The position numbers and the translations under genes are program-made. This document shows, piece after piece, positions 24,720 through 32,731 of a stretch of 64,000 bases of DNA. The stretch lies in assembly GCA_041940305.1 (NCBI GenBank), contig JBGTSJ010000028.1, positions 7,056 through 71,055 on the forward strand, written 5' to 3'. Source of the stretch: JBGTSJ01 sp041940305 (GTDB lineage Bacteria > Planctomycetota > Planctomycetia > Planctomycetales > Planctomycetaceae). The notes under the pieces are model-generated. The model did no database searches and was not told where the DNA came from. It saw only the letters and a program-made list of their open reading frames with translations. The number at the start of each line of letters is the position of its first letter. The first letter of the stretch is position 1.

Positions 24720-25139
24720 GCCATCGCAACTCGGCGGTGGTGCCGACGCGCAGAGCATGCTGCAACATCGCCACTCGCAGTTCGTACCGACTGCAGTGTG
24801 ACACGACCGGCTCCGCGCCTCGGTGGCCGAGGTCGTTCTGCAGCGCCACCTGCAGGTCCGCAATGCGGATCCGCTCCCGCTCGAGCAACTGCCGGTAGAC
24901 CTGCTCCTCCAGAACGGCTTGCAGCCGAACACGTGAGAGCCTTCAACGACCGCGTCCTCGAACGGCAGGTCTTCAAACGCATGCAGCGTATCGTGATGAA
25001 TGAAGACGGTAATCGATTCCTGAGCCGGCAGCAGGTTTACCGCTTCCTCAATGACCCGCTGCAGCTCGTCGCGGCTGGAGGCGCAGTCCCGCCGGATCCG
25101 GCTTGCGCCATCGAGAGAGCTGTCGCCATGGGGAGGCAT
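24720..25139 (-). pseudogene. Frameshifted N-terminal remnant of a DabA-like (DUF2309/UPF0753) protein
   Basis: In one frame (25139-24909) the translation reads ...VIEEAVNLLPAQESITVFIH and then HDTLHAFEDLPFEDAV... to GCKPF, which is the signature start of DabA/DUF2309 proteins, the zinc-dependent component of an inorganic-carbon uptake pump with DabB. At about 24908 the similarity shifts to the next frame (LEEQVYRQLLERERIRIADL, then RYELRVAMLQHALRVGTTAEL), consistent with loss or gain of one base, and it stops at about 24720. The family is normally 800-1000 residues, so at least four fifths are gone. A third frame then ends in GGLHAWIVDPNTAQI, loosely like a beta-carbonic anhydrase C-terminus. 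The flanks 24559-24719 and 25140-25356 hold no other recognisable gene. Confidence 0.75.
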
Positions 25140-25356
25140 TCAGCAGGTCGAATCCGCAGAGCACCGGCTTGCCGCCTCGGGGCTTGTACGGACTGCAGAG
25201 GGTGGAGTGTGTCCGCCAGGCACTCCTCGTGACGACAGCCCCACGATCGGGATCCAGCGACCGTCTCGCGACTCAGGTTCTCCACCAGGTTCCAAACGCC
25301 CAGCTTCGCAAGCAAAGGTGACGATTCGCGGACGGCGTCCAGTCGCCCGTCTGGGC

Positions 25357-26928
25357 TCACTCCGTCCTGATCGCCTTTCGCAGGGAGCGTCCCGCCAGTG
25401 CGCCGGTGACGTGCCGATCGGCAATCGCCGGAACGCCGTTCACGTACAGATGCACGACTCCGGTGGCGTACTGGTGGGGCGCATCGAACGTGGCGGTATC
25501 GAGATACTCGCCGGGAGCGAGTACGGCGACGTCGGCCGCCAGTCCCGTGCGCAGGTAGCCGCGATCGGTAAGCCTGAGAATGTCGGCCGGCAGGCCGCTT
25601 GCACTGCGGATCGCCTGCTCCAGCGGAACAATCTGCTCCTGCAGGCAGTAGTAGCCGATCTTCCGGGGGAACGTGCCATAGAACCGGGGATGCGGCTTGT
25701 CGGCGCCGGGGAGCGCCGCGCGGCCGTCCGACGCGGTCGCCACCCACGGCCAGCGCATCACGTCGCGCACGTCATCCTCGCTCATGCCGAAATGCACAAT
25801 CGCCGCGCCGCCGTTCCGAGTCACCTCCAGCGTGATCTCCAGCGGAGTGCTGCCGGTGGACTCGGCCACCTCCGCCAGCGACCGCCCCAGCCAGTCCTGC
25901 CGCGGCAGATAGCGGGCGAAGCGGATGGCGCGGCCGTCATCCTTCTTGCGGATGCTCTCGGCGATCTCCTCCCGCAGCCTGGGGCCGACCTCCGCATCAT
26001 CCAGCCTCTTCAGCAGCTCTTCCTCTCCACCGGCACGGGCCCAGGTCGGGATGACGGTGGCTTCCAATGAAGTGCTGGATGCCACGTACGGATATTGATC
26101 GGCTGTCACAATCTGCCCTGCCTGGCGCGCTTCCTCAATCATGTCGCACGCCTGCCGCGTCAGCCCCCAGGCATCGCGTCCAGACGCCTTGAAGTGCGAG
26201 ACGTGAGCCGGGAGATTGCCGCGGCGGCCGATCTCCAGCAGTTCCGCCACGGACGCGAGAAGGTCGACGTTCTCATCGCGCATGTGGCTGACGTAGATGC
26301 CGCCGCGGGCTCCGACGACTTCGGCGATCGCGACGAGTTCGTCCGTCTGGGCGTAGCAGCCGGGGACATAGATGAGACCGGTGGACATTCCCCACGCGCC
26401 GTCGTTCATCGCGGTCTCGGAGAGTCGCAGCATCTCGGCCAGTTCTTCGGCGGTGGGGGGCCGGTCGCCGTTTCCCATCACCCGCTCGCGGAGCGAGCCG
26501 TGGGGGATGAGGTGCGCGACGTTGGTGCCGGCCCCCTGCCGGTCGATTTGCTCGTAGTAGGCGGCGGTGTCGGTCGGTCCGAAGCCGCAGTTGCCGGTGA
26601 CGACCGTCGTGCAGGCCTGGGTGAGGAAGTTGACGTTGGCGCGTGTCGCGGGTTCGACGATCTGGCTGTCGCTGTGGTTGTGCAGGTCGATGAAGCCGGG
26701 GCAGACGATCAGGCCGGTGCAGTCGATGATGAGCGGCTGTCCTCCGACGTCGAAGTCGCCGACGCCGACGATGCGGTCCCCCTTGATAGCGAGGTCTCCG
26801 GTGAACGGGGCCGCTCCGCTGCCGTCATGGATGGCGCCGTTCTGCAGGAGGATGTCACAGTCGACTGGTTCGGCCGCGGAAAGCAGCGAGGAGCCGGTGA
26901 GGGCCAGGAACGTGAGCAGTCGCAGCAT
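25357..26928 (-). CDS. Exported D-aminoacylase-like amidohydrolase
   Basis: 523 residues. A signal peptide (LRLLTFLALTGSSLLSAA) precedes an amidohydrolase-superfamily fold like N-acyl-D-amino-acid deacylases, which hydrolyse N-acylated D-amino acids with one or two zinc ions. Motifs: GFIDLHNHSDSQ (His83, His85), TTVVTGNCGFGP with the family Cys, VSHMRDE, AHVSHFKASG, and the late Asp in ATASDGRA. The C-terminal beta-sandwich returns at GLAADVAVLAPGEYLD. The ATG at 26928 has AGGAG upstream; a GTG at 26937 is the alternative. Such secreted enzymes in planctomycetes probably degrade peptide or cell-wall debris. It is divergent from the next gene. Confidence 0.88.
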   Translation of the reverse strand: MLRLLTFLALTGSSLLSAAEPVDCDILLQNGAIHDGSGAAPFTGDLAIKGDRIVGVGDFDVGGQPLIIDCTGLIVCPGFIDLHNHSDSQIVEPATRANVNFLTQACTTVVTGNCGFGPTDTAAYYEQIDRQGAGTNVAHLIPHGSLRERVMGNGDRPPTAEELAEMLRLSETAMNDGAWGMSTGLIYVPGCYAQTDELVAIAEVVGARGGIYVSHMRDENVDLLASVAELLEIGRRGNLPAHVSHFKASGRDAWGLTRQACDMIEEARQAGQIVTADQYPYVASSTSLEATVIPTWARAGGEEELLKRLDDAEVGPRLREEIAESIRKKDDGRAIRFARYLPRQDWLGRSLAEVAESTGSTPLEITLEVTRNGGAAIVHFGMSEDDVRDVMRWPWVATASDGRAALPGADKPHPRFYGTFPRKIGYYCLQEQIVPLEQAIRSASGLPADILRLTDRGYLRTGLAADVAVLAPGEYLDTATFDAPHQYATGVVHLYVNGVPAIADRHVTGALAGRSLRKAIRTE

Positions 26929-27077
26929 GAAGTGCACTCCTGATGGGACGGGAGGAGTTTACCAGTTCCGGAACGCAGGCGTTACGGAATGAGCCGGCAG
27001 GTGATCGGCTTGACGCTCTGTTGGCTGCGGGTCTATATGACGAGCTCGTGGTTGCGCCACCCTTTGTGCGAAAACGC

Positions 27078-28691
27078 ATGTACGACTGCATCATTATTGG
27101 AGCCGGGCACAACGGGCTGGTGTGTGCGGCCGATCTGGCGCGGCAGGGGTGGCGCGTGCTGGTCCTGGAGCGGCGGCATGTGGTGGGAGGATGCTGCGTC
27201 ACGGAGGAACTGTGGCCCGGCTACAAGGTGTCCACCGCCGCGTACGTCGTCAGTCTGCTGCTGCCGGAGATCGAGCGGGATCTGGAGCTGGCGCGGTTTG
27301 GATACAAGGTGCTGCCGCGGAACCCGTCGTCGTTCACTCCGCTGGAGGACGGCCGCTACCTGCTGCTCGGCCCGGATGCGGACATGACGCGGCGGGAGAT
27401 CGCGAAGTTCTCGCCGCGGGATGCAGAGGCCTATCCACGGTACGAGGCGCTGCTGACGCGGATCGCCGAGTGCCTGGAGCCGATGCTCTCGCAGACTCCG
27501 GCCGACCCGCTGCCGCTGCCTGCGGCCTGGCGCAGGGTTTCCCTTGCGAAACGTCTGAAGGCGGGCAAGCAAGCGCTTGATCTGGTCGCGATGCTCAAGC
27601 ACCTGGGGGACGATCTGCCGGAGGCGATCGAGCTGCTGTCGGGGGCGGCGAGTACAATCCTCGACCGCTGGTTCGAGTCCGATGTGCTGAAGGGGACGCT
27701 GGCGACGGACGCGATCATCGGCACGTTCCAGCCGCCGTCGGCCCCGGGGACTTCGTACGTGCTGCTGCATCACGTGATGGGTTCGTCGGGCGGAGCCCGG
27801 GGCGTGTGGGGCTACGTGCAGGGAGGGATGGGAGGACTGTCGCAGGCTCTGGCCGCCTGCGCGCGCGAGCGGGGCGTGGAGATTCGCACGAATGCGGCCG
27901 TGGAGGAGGTCGTCGTCCGGAACGGCAAGGCGGCCGGCGTGCGGCTGGCGGACGGCAGCAGCCTGGCCGCGAAGTCCGTGGCCTCCTGCCTGGATGCCAA
28001 CGTGACGTTCCGGAAGCTGGTGGGGGACTCGCAGCTGCCGGAAGGGTTCGTCCGGGCGGTGCAGCGGATCGACTATTCGAGTGCTTCGCTGAAGATCAAT
28101 CTCGCGGTCAAGGAGCTGCCCGACTTCACGTGCCTGCCGGGCAATTCGGAGCCGGGCCCGCAGCATCGGGGTACGATTCATATCGGGGCGACGCCGGAGT
28201 ACATCGAGCGGGCCTACGACGACGCCAAGTACGGAGAGCCCTCGCGGCGACCGGTGATCGAGATGACCATCCCCAGCAGTGTCGATGCGACGCTCGCGCC
28301 TCCGGGCCATCACGTCATCTCGCTGTTTGTGCAGTACGCGCCGTATCGGCTGCGGCAGGGGACGTGGGATGATCGCAAAGAGGAGTTCGCCGACCGCTGC
28401 GTCGCCGAGATTGCGCGCTACGCGCCGAACTTTCCGGAGTCGATCGTCAACCGGCAGGTGCTCACGCCTGTCGACCTGGAGCGGACGTTCGGGCTGACGG
28501 GAGGCAACATCTTTCAGGGAGCGGTCAGCCTGCATCAACTGTTTAATCTGCGTCCGGCGCCGGGCTGGAGCGATTACCGGACGCCGATCAAGGGGCTCTA
28601 CCTGTGCGGCAGCGCGACGCATCCTGGCGGCGGCGTGATGGGGGCCTGCGGCCGCAACGCGGCCCACGAGATGGTGCACGACGGACGCTGA
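27078..28691 (+). CDS. FAD-dependent oxidoreductase, phytoene desaturase/PYROXD2 type
   Basis: 537 residues. The N-terminal dinucleotide-binding motif is IIIGAGHNGLVCAADLA (GxGxxG variant, residues 5-21), followed by VLVLERRHVVGGCCVTEE, typical of the phytoene-dehydrogenase-like PYROXD2 branch. A second FAD-contacting segment near the C-terminus reads GLYLCGSATHPGGGVMGACG. The fold belongs to the amine-oxidase/carotenoid-desaturase group; the substrate is unknown and it need not be a carotenoid enzyme. The ATG at 27078 gives the expected short N-terminus; the frame is open for 45 codons upstream without similarity. The stop is four bases before the next start. Confidence 0.88.
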   Translation: MYDCIIIGAGHNGLVCAADLARQGWRVLVLERRHVVGGCCVTEELWPGYKVSTAAYVVSLLLPEIERDLELARFGYKVLPRNPSSFTPLEDGRYLLLGPDADMTRREIAKFSPRDAEAYPRYEALLTRIAECLEPMLSQTPADPLPLPAAWRRVSLAKRLKAGKQALDLVAMLKHLGDDLPEAIELLSGAASTILDRWFESDVLKGTLATDAIIGTFQPPSAPGTSYVLLHHVMGSSGGARGVWGYVQGGMGGLSQALAACARERGVEIRTNAAVEEVVVRNGKAAGVRLADGSSLAAKSVASCLDANVTFRKLVGDSQLPEGFVRAVQRIDYSSASLKINLAVKELPDFTCLPGNSEPGPQHRGTIHIGATPEYIERAYDDAKYGEPSRRPVIEMTIPSSVDATLAPPGHHVISLFVQYAPYRLRQGTWDDRKEEFADRCVAEIARYAPNFPESIVNRQVLTPVDLERTFGLTGGNIFQGAVSLHQLFNLRPAPGWSDYRTPIKGLYLCGSATHPGGGVMGACGRNAAHEMVHDGR

Positions 28692-28695
28692 GGCC

Positions 28696-29658
28696 ATGCG
28701 GTATCGCAACCCTGATCCGCGTCATCGGCCGCACGGCTTCTGGCCGGTTCTGCGGTGGAGCCTGCTGGATCGGCTGCGCGGGCGGCGGCGGCAACGGCCG
28801 GCTGGACCGCCGCCGGAGGTTGTAACGGCCGACGCCAGTGCGATTCAGTCACCGGCGCACCGCGTGCAGATCACCTGGATTGGACACGCCTCGTTCCTGG
28901 TGCAGCTGGACGGGATCAACATTCTGCTGGATCCGGTCTTTTCGCAGCGGATCGGGTGGGTCTATCAGCGACAGGTTCCTGCGGGGCTGGGGCCGGCGGA
29001 GCTGCCGGCGATCGATGCCGTCTGCGTCTCGCATGCGCATTATGACCATCTCGATCTGCCGTCGGTGGACATGCTGCCACGGAGCGCGACGGCGATTGTG
29101 CCGAGCGGTCTCGCGCGGCCTCTCGTGCAGCGACAGTTCGCCCGCGTGGCGGAACTGGACTGGTGGGAAGCCTGTCGAGTGAAAGGGGTGACGGTGACAC
29201 TCGTCCCGGCCCGGCACTGGTCCCGGCGGGGCCTGTTCGACACGAACCGCTCGCTGTGGGGGGGATTTGTGATCGAGGCGGCGGAAAGGGCCATCTACTT
29301 TGCCGGCGACACGGCCTGGTTCGACGGCTTCACGGAGATTGGCCGGCGATTCGGACAGCTGGATGCGGCGCTGCTGCCGATCGGGGGGTACGACCCGGGC
29401 TGGTTTATGGAGCACAACCATCTGACTCCGGAACAGGCGGGACAGGCGTTCGTCGACTGCGGGGCGCGCGTGATGGTGCCGATGCATTGGGGCTGCTTCC
29501 GGCTGACGGACGAACCGCTCCGCGAGCCGGTCGAACGCCTGCAAAACTGGTGGGGCACAGCCGCAATTCCTCCCGATCGGAAGCTGGCCGTGTTAAGGAT
29601 CGGCCAGACTCTGGCGCTCGGAGGAAACACGAATTGCAATAGGCCGAAATGCCCATAG
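28696..29658 (+). CDS. Metallo-beta-lactamase-fold hydrolase (NAPE-PLD-like)
   Basis: 320 residues. The zinc motif HAHYDHLD (residues 113-120) plus RHWSRRG, the Asp in FAGDTAWFDG, and the late His in PMHWGCF follow the pattern of N-acylphosphatidylethanolamine-hydrolysing phospholipase D relatives in the metallo-beta-lactamase superfamily. ITWIGHASFLVQL precedes the metal site as in that branch. The N-terminal 45 residues are basic and Pro-rich, without a clear signal peptide. It follows the oxidoreductase after only four bases, so the two are translated together; a lipid-related role is suggested by the family and by waaA downstream. Confidence 0.88.
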   Translation: MRYRNPDPRHRPHGFWPVLRWSLLDRLRGRRRQRPAGPPPEVVTADASAIQSPAHRVQITWIGHASFLVQLDGINILLDPVFSQRIGWVYQRQVPAGLGPAELPAIDAVCVSHAHYDHLDLPSVDMLPRSATAIVPSGLARPLVQRQFARVAELDWWEACRVKGVTVTLVPARHWSRRGLFDTNRSLWGGFVIEAAERAIYFAGDTAWFDGFTEIGRRFGQLDAALLPIGGYDPGWFMEHNHLTPEQAGQAFVDCGARVMVPMHWGCFRLTDEPLREPVERLQNWWGTAAIPPDRKLAVLRIGQTLALGGNTNCNRPKCP

Positions 29659-29706
29659 TGGCTATCTTTCCCCGGCCTGTAGTACCTGCGATCGGAAAGG
29701 ATTGCC

Positions 29707-31020
29707 GTGGGGGGATGGATCCTCAATCTGGCGTATGCGGCATTGCTCGCGATCCTCTCGCCTGTGTTGCTGTATCGCGCCGTCTTGCAGGGGAAGTACC
29801 GCACCGGCTGGCCTGAGAAGCTGCTCGGTCACGCCCCGCGCCGCGAATCCTCCGGTCCCTGCGTCTGGCTGCACGCGGTCAGCGTCGGTGAGGTGCTGCT
29901 GCTGCGGACAATCATCGATCAGTTGCAGACGCAGCGCCCCGACCTCGAAATCTATATCTCGACCACGACCCACACCGGCCACGCCGTCGCCCTGGAAAAG
30001 TATCCCGACTGTCGCACCTTCTACTATCCGCTCGACTTCACCTGGGCGGTCCGCAACGCGCTGCAGCGCGTCCGGCCGACGCTGATCGGCCTGGCCGAAC
30101 TCGAGCTGTGGCCCAACTTCATCCGCACGGCGGCGGGACAGGGCATCCCGCTGATCCTGATGAATGCCCGCCTCAGCGACCGCAGCTTTCGGGGTTACAG
30201 CCGTATCCGGTTTCTGATTCGCTCCGTGATCTCCTGTTTCACGCGCATCGGCGCACAGAACGACGAGTACCGTGAGCGGTTCATCGCGCTCGGAGCGAGC
30301 CCCGACGCGGTGATCACGACCGGCTCCGTCAAGTTCGACGGTGTCGCCGCGGGGCGGAACCCGGCCCGCACCGCCGCACTCCGCACCGATTTGGGCATCG
30401 CGCCGCATCGGCGAATCTTCGTCGCCGGCAGCACGCACGCTCCTGAGGAAGCCCTTGTGCTCACGACTTACCGCAATCTGCTGCAGACGCACTCCGACTT
30501 GCGGCTGATCATTGCGCCGCGGCATCAGGAGCGGTTTGCAGAAGTCGCGGCCCTGATCGCAGACGCCGGGTTTCCCGTGCTGCGGCGCACGGCCCGGGAG
30601 AATCCGGCGCAATCGGATCAGCCGGCGGTCGTGCTGCTCGACACGCTGGGCGAACTCTCGACGATCTGGAGCCTCGCCGACGTCGCGTTCGTCGGCGGCA
30701 GCCTGTGTCAGCGCGGCGGGCAGAACATGCTGGAGCCGTGCGCGTACGGAGCTGCGACGGTTTGCGGTCCCAACACCTGGCACTTCCGACAGATCGTCGA
30801 ATGGCTTACGTCACAACAGGCGCTTGAGATCGTCCAGGACGGGCACGAACTCACGCGAACGCTCGCACGACTCCTGGAGAACGCAGACGAAGCACAACAT
30901 CAGGGGGAGCGAGCTCGCCAGGCCGTGTTGTCACAGCAGGGGGCGACGACGCGGACCGTCGAATTGCTGCTCGCTGCGCTCGCACCGCTTCCGGATAGCG
31001 CGCTGCAGAAGGCTGCGTAA
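29707..31020 (+). CDS. waaA: 3-deoxy-D-manno-octulosonic acid (KDO) transferase
   Basis: 437 residues, the normal WaaA/KdtA length. It transfers KDO from CMP-KDO to lipid A precursor at the inner membrane during lipopolysaccharide synthesis. The N-terminal hydrophobic anchor (residues 3-22) is followed by the first glycosyltransferase domain with WLHAVSVGEV and ISTTTHTGHA; the catalytic acidic motif is AELELWPNFI; the second domain has GSTHAPEE, APRHQERF and FVGGSLCQRGGQNMLEP. The start is GTG at 29707, 48 bases after the preceding gene. Its presence argues for an LPS-bearing outer membrane. Confidence 0.94.
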   Translation: MGGWILNLAYAALLAILSPVLLYRAVLQGKYRTGWPEKLLGHAPRRESSGPCVWLHAVSVGEVLLLRTIIDQLQTQRPDLEIYISTTTHTGHAVALEKYPDCRTFYYPLDFTWAVRNALQRVRPTLIGLAELELWPNFIRTAAGQGIPLILMNARLSDRSFRGYSRIRFLIRSVISCFTRIGAQNDEYRERFIALGASPDAVITTGSVKFDGVAAGRNPARTAALRTDLGIAPHRRIFVAGSTHAPEEALVLTTYRNLLQTHSDLRLIIAPRHQERFAEVAALIADAGFPVLRRTARENPAQSDQPAVVLLDTLGELSTIWSLADVAFVGGSLCQRGGQNMLEPCAYGAATVCGPNTWHFRQIVEWLTSQQALEIVQDGHELTRTLARLLENADEAQHQGERARQAVLSQQGATTRTVELLLAALAPLPDSALQKAA

Positions 31021-31112
31021 GTGAGTGTTGCGGGCGAACTCGATGCGGGGTGTGATGCCGAAGCAGGAGACGTATACTCTGCAAAACTTCAACCGCATTG
31101 CAGAGGTGCCCC

Positions 31113-32264
31113 ATGTCGGTCTCCCGGATCATCCGTCAGCTCACCGCGACAGCGCTCGGGGTCGCGCTCGTGGCCGCAGTCGCAGCCGCCGACGACCTGC
31201 CGCGCGGCTATTCCATCCCGCTCATCGACCTGGCCGGCGAGACCGAACGTCAGGTGATCGTTGATCGCGAGGCCGGGCAGTACCTCGGACATCCGACGAC
31301 GGTCCTGCTTGAAGACAACCGCACGATGCTGTGCGTCTATCCGAAAGGGCACGGGCGGGGCGGCATCGTCTACAAGCGGAGCGACGACGCGGGACTGACA
31401 TGGAGCGACCGGCTGCCCACTCCAGACAACTGGGCGACCTCGCAGGAAGTGCCGACCCTGCATCGCGTGATCGGCCCCGACGGCACGAAGCGGATCATCA
31501 TGTTCTCCGGTCTCTATCCCTGCCGGATGGCCGTCAGCGAGGACGACGGCGAGACCTGGTCCGAATTGCAGCCGGTCGGCGACTGGGGCGGCATCGTCTG
31601 CATGGGGAGCGTCGTCGAACTGAAGACCGGCGCCGGCCACTACATGGCGCTGTTTCACGACGACGGCCGGTTCCTCCGCGCAGACGGACGGCACACCAAG
31701 CTGTTCCATGTCTACAAGTCCCTGTCCACCGACGGCGGACTGACGTGGAGCCAGCCGGAGGTCATCGCTCACCGTAAAGATGTGCATCTCTGCGAGCCAG
31801 GCGCCATTCGCTCTCCCGACGGCAGCCAGATCGCCGTGCTGCTGCGGGAGAACAGCCGCCAGCGCAACTCGTTCGTGATCTTCTCCGACGATGAAGGCGC
31901 CAGCTGGACCGATCCGCGCGAACTCCCGGGCGCGTTGACCGGCGACCGTCACACCGGCCGGTACGCCCCCGACGGCCGGCTGTTCATCTCCTTCCGCGAC
32001 ACGACACACAGAAGCCCCACGAAGGGAGACTGGGTCGCCTGGGTCGGCACGTACGACGACATCGTCGCCGGACGCGAGGGCCAGTACCGCGTCCGGCTGA
32101 TGGACAACCACAAGGGGGCCGACTGCGCGTACCCCGGCGTGGAGGTGCTGCCGGACGGCACATTCATCACGACCACCTACGGCCACTGGACGCCCGACGA
32201 AGCGCCGTACATCGTCAGCGTGCGGCTGCGGCTTGACGAACTCGACGACCGCGCGTCGCCTTGA
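31113..32264 (+). CDS. Exported sialidase-like beta-propeller protein
   Basis: 383 residues. The N-terminal SRIIRQLTATALGVALVAAVAAA is a signal peptide. Four Asp-box motifs of the form S-x-D-x-G-x-(T/S)-W mark propeller turns: SDDAGLTW, SEDDGETW, STDGGLTW and SDDEGASW. Arg residues expected of the active site occur in LLRENSRQR and GRLFISFRD. Family members include exo-alpha-sialidases and related glycosidases, and planctomycetes carry many such enzymes for algal or mucin glycans. Actual activity on sialic acid is not established. The ATG at 31113 gives the signal peptide; it lies 92 bases after waaA. Confidence 0.82.
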   Translation: MSVSRIIRQLTATALGVALVAAVAAADDLPRGYSIPLIDLAGETERQVIVDREAGQYLGHPTTVLLEDNRTMLCVYPKGHGRGGIVYKRSDDAGLTWSDRLPTPDNWATSQEVPTLHRVIGPDGTKRIIMFSGLYPCRMAVSEDDGETWSELQPVGDWGGIVCMGSVVELKTGAGHYMALFHDDGRFLRADGRHTKLFHVYKSLSTDGGLTWSQPEVIAHRKDVHLCEPGAIRSPDGSQIAVLLRENSRQRNSFVIFSDDEGASWTDPRELPGALTGDRHTGRYAPDGRLFISFRDTTHRSPTKGDWVAWVGTYDDIVAGREGQYRVRLMDNHKGADCAYPGVEVLPDGTFITTTYGHWTPDEAPYIVSVRLRLDELDDRASP

Positions 32265-32304
32265 GCCGACAACGCTCTTCCCGCAGTTCGAAGGAAGTGC
32301 ACGC

Positions 32305-32346
32305 TTGACGGCCAATAGATTGCGTGGCAATATATTGGCACGCAAT
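32305..32346 (+). promoter_or_regulatory. Palindromic operator overlapping a promoter upstream of the PadR gene
   Basis: A TTGACG at 32305-32310 is a good -35. From 32319 to 32346 runs a 28-base near-perfect palindrome: arms ATTGCGTG and CACGCAAT enclose a perfectly palindromic core CAATATATTG, with just one G on each side unpaired. The AT-rich core provides the -10 (AATATA or TATATT, spacing 18-20). The gene starts 18 bases after the palindrome. This arrangement is what autoregulation by a dimeric PadR repressor would require. Confidence 0.7.
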
Positions 32347-32363
32347 ACACAAAGGCCGCTGCG

Positions 32364-32717
32364 ATGGAACCACTGCATCCCGATCTGCTGCGCGGCAGCC
32401 TGGAGTTGATGGTGCTGTCCGTCGTCTCGGAAGGCCCGGCGTACGGTTACTCGATCCAGCAGCGGCTTAAAGAGGTGAGCGGCAGCATGGTCGACGTCAG
32501 CGCCGGCACGCTGTACCCCGTCCTGCACCGCATGGAGAAGGACGGCGCTATCAAGGCCCGCTGGGAGCAGTCCACCGGCCGGCCCCGCAAGTGGTACGCA
32601 CTCACCTCTGCCGGCCGCAAGCGGCTGTTGCAACGAACGCGAACGTGGGAAGAGTACGTGGCGTGCGTGCGGCGCGTGATCGGATCGGGTCCGGAAATCG
32701 CATCGCAACCTGTCTGA
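32364..32717 (+). CDS. PadR-family transcriptional regulator
   Basis: 117 residues. The winged-helix DNA-binding domain covers residues about 8-85, with LLRGSLELMVLSVV, AYGYSIQQRL, GTLYPVLHRMEKDG and GRPRKWYALTSAG, all standard for PadR. The short C-terminal helix should mediate dimerisation (PadR subfamily 2). The downstream HAAS-domain gene starts 14 bases after the stop with a strong GGAGG site, so they form an operon; PadR plus HAAS-domain membrane protein is a recurrent pair in which the regulator probably controls the membrane protein and itself through the palindrome at 32319-32346. Confidence 0.93.
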   Translation: MEPLHPDLLRGSLELMVLSVVSEGPAYGYSIQQRLKEVSGSMVDVSAGTLYPVLHRMEKDGAIKARWEQSTGRPRKWYALTSAGRKRLLQRTRTWEEYVACVRRVIGSGPEIASQPV

Positions 32718-32731
32718 TCCGGAGGTTGACC

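Noticed and set aside
24660..25232. 190-codon plus-strand frame across the DabA remnant
   Set aside because: Arg/Ala-rich shadow; the minus strand carries the recognisable DabA pieces.
26943..27077. N-terminal extension of the PYROXD2-like protein
   Set aside because: The extra 45 residues have no similarity to the family and would run into the promoter region of the divergent amidohydrolase gene.
27033..28709. 558-codon open frame opposite the PYROXD2-like oxidoreductase
   Set aside because: Antisense shadow of a gene with clear FAD-binding motifs.
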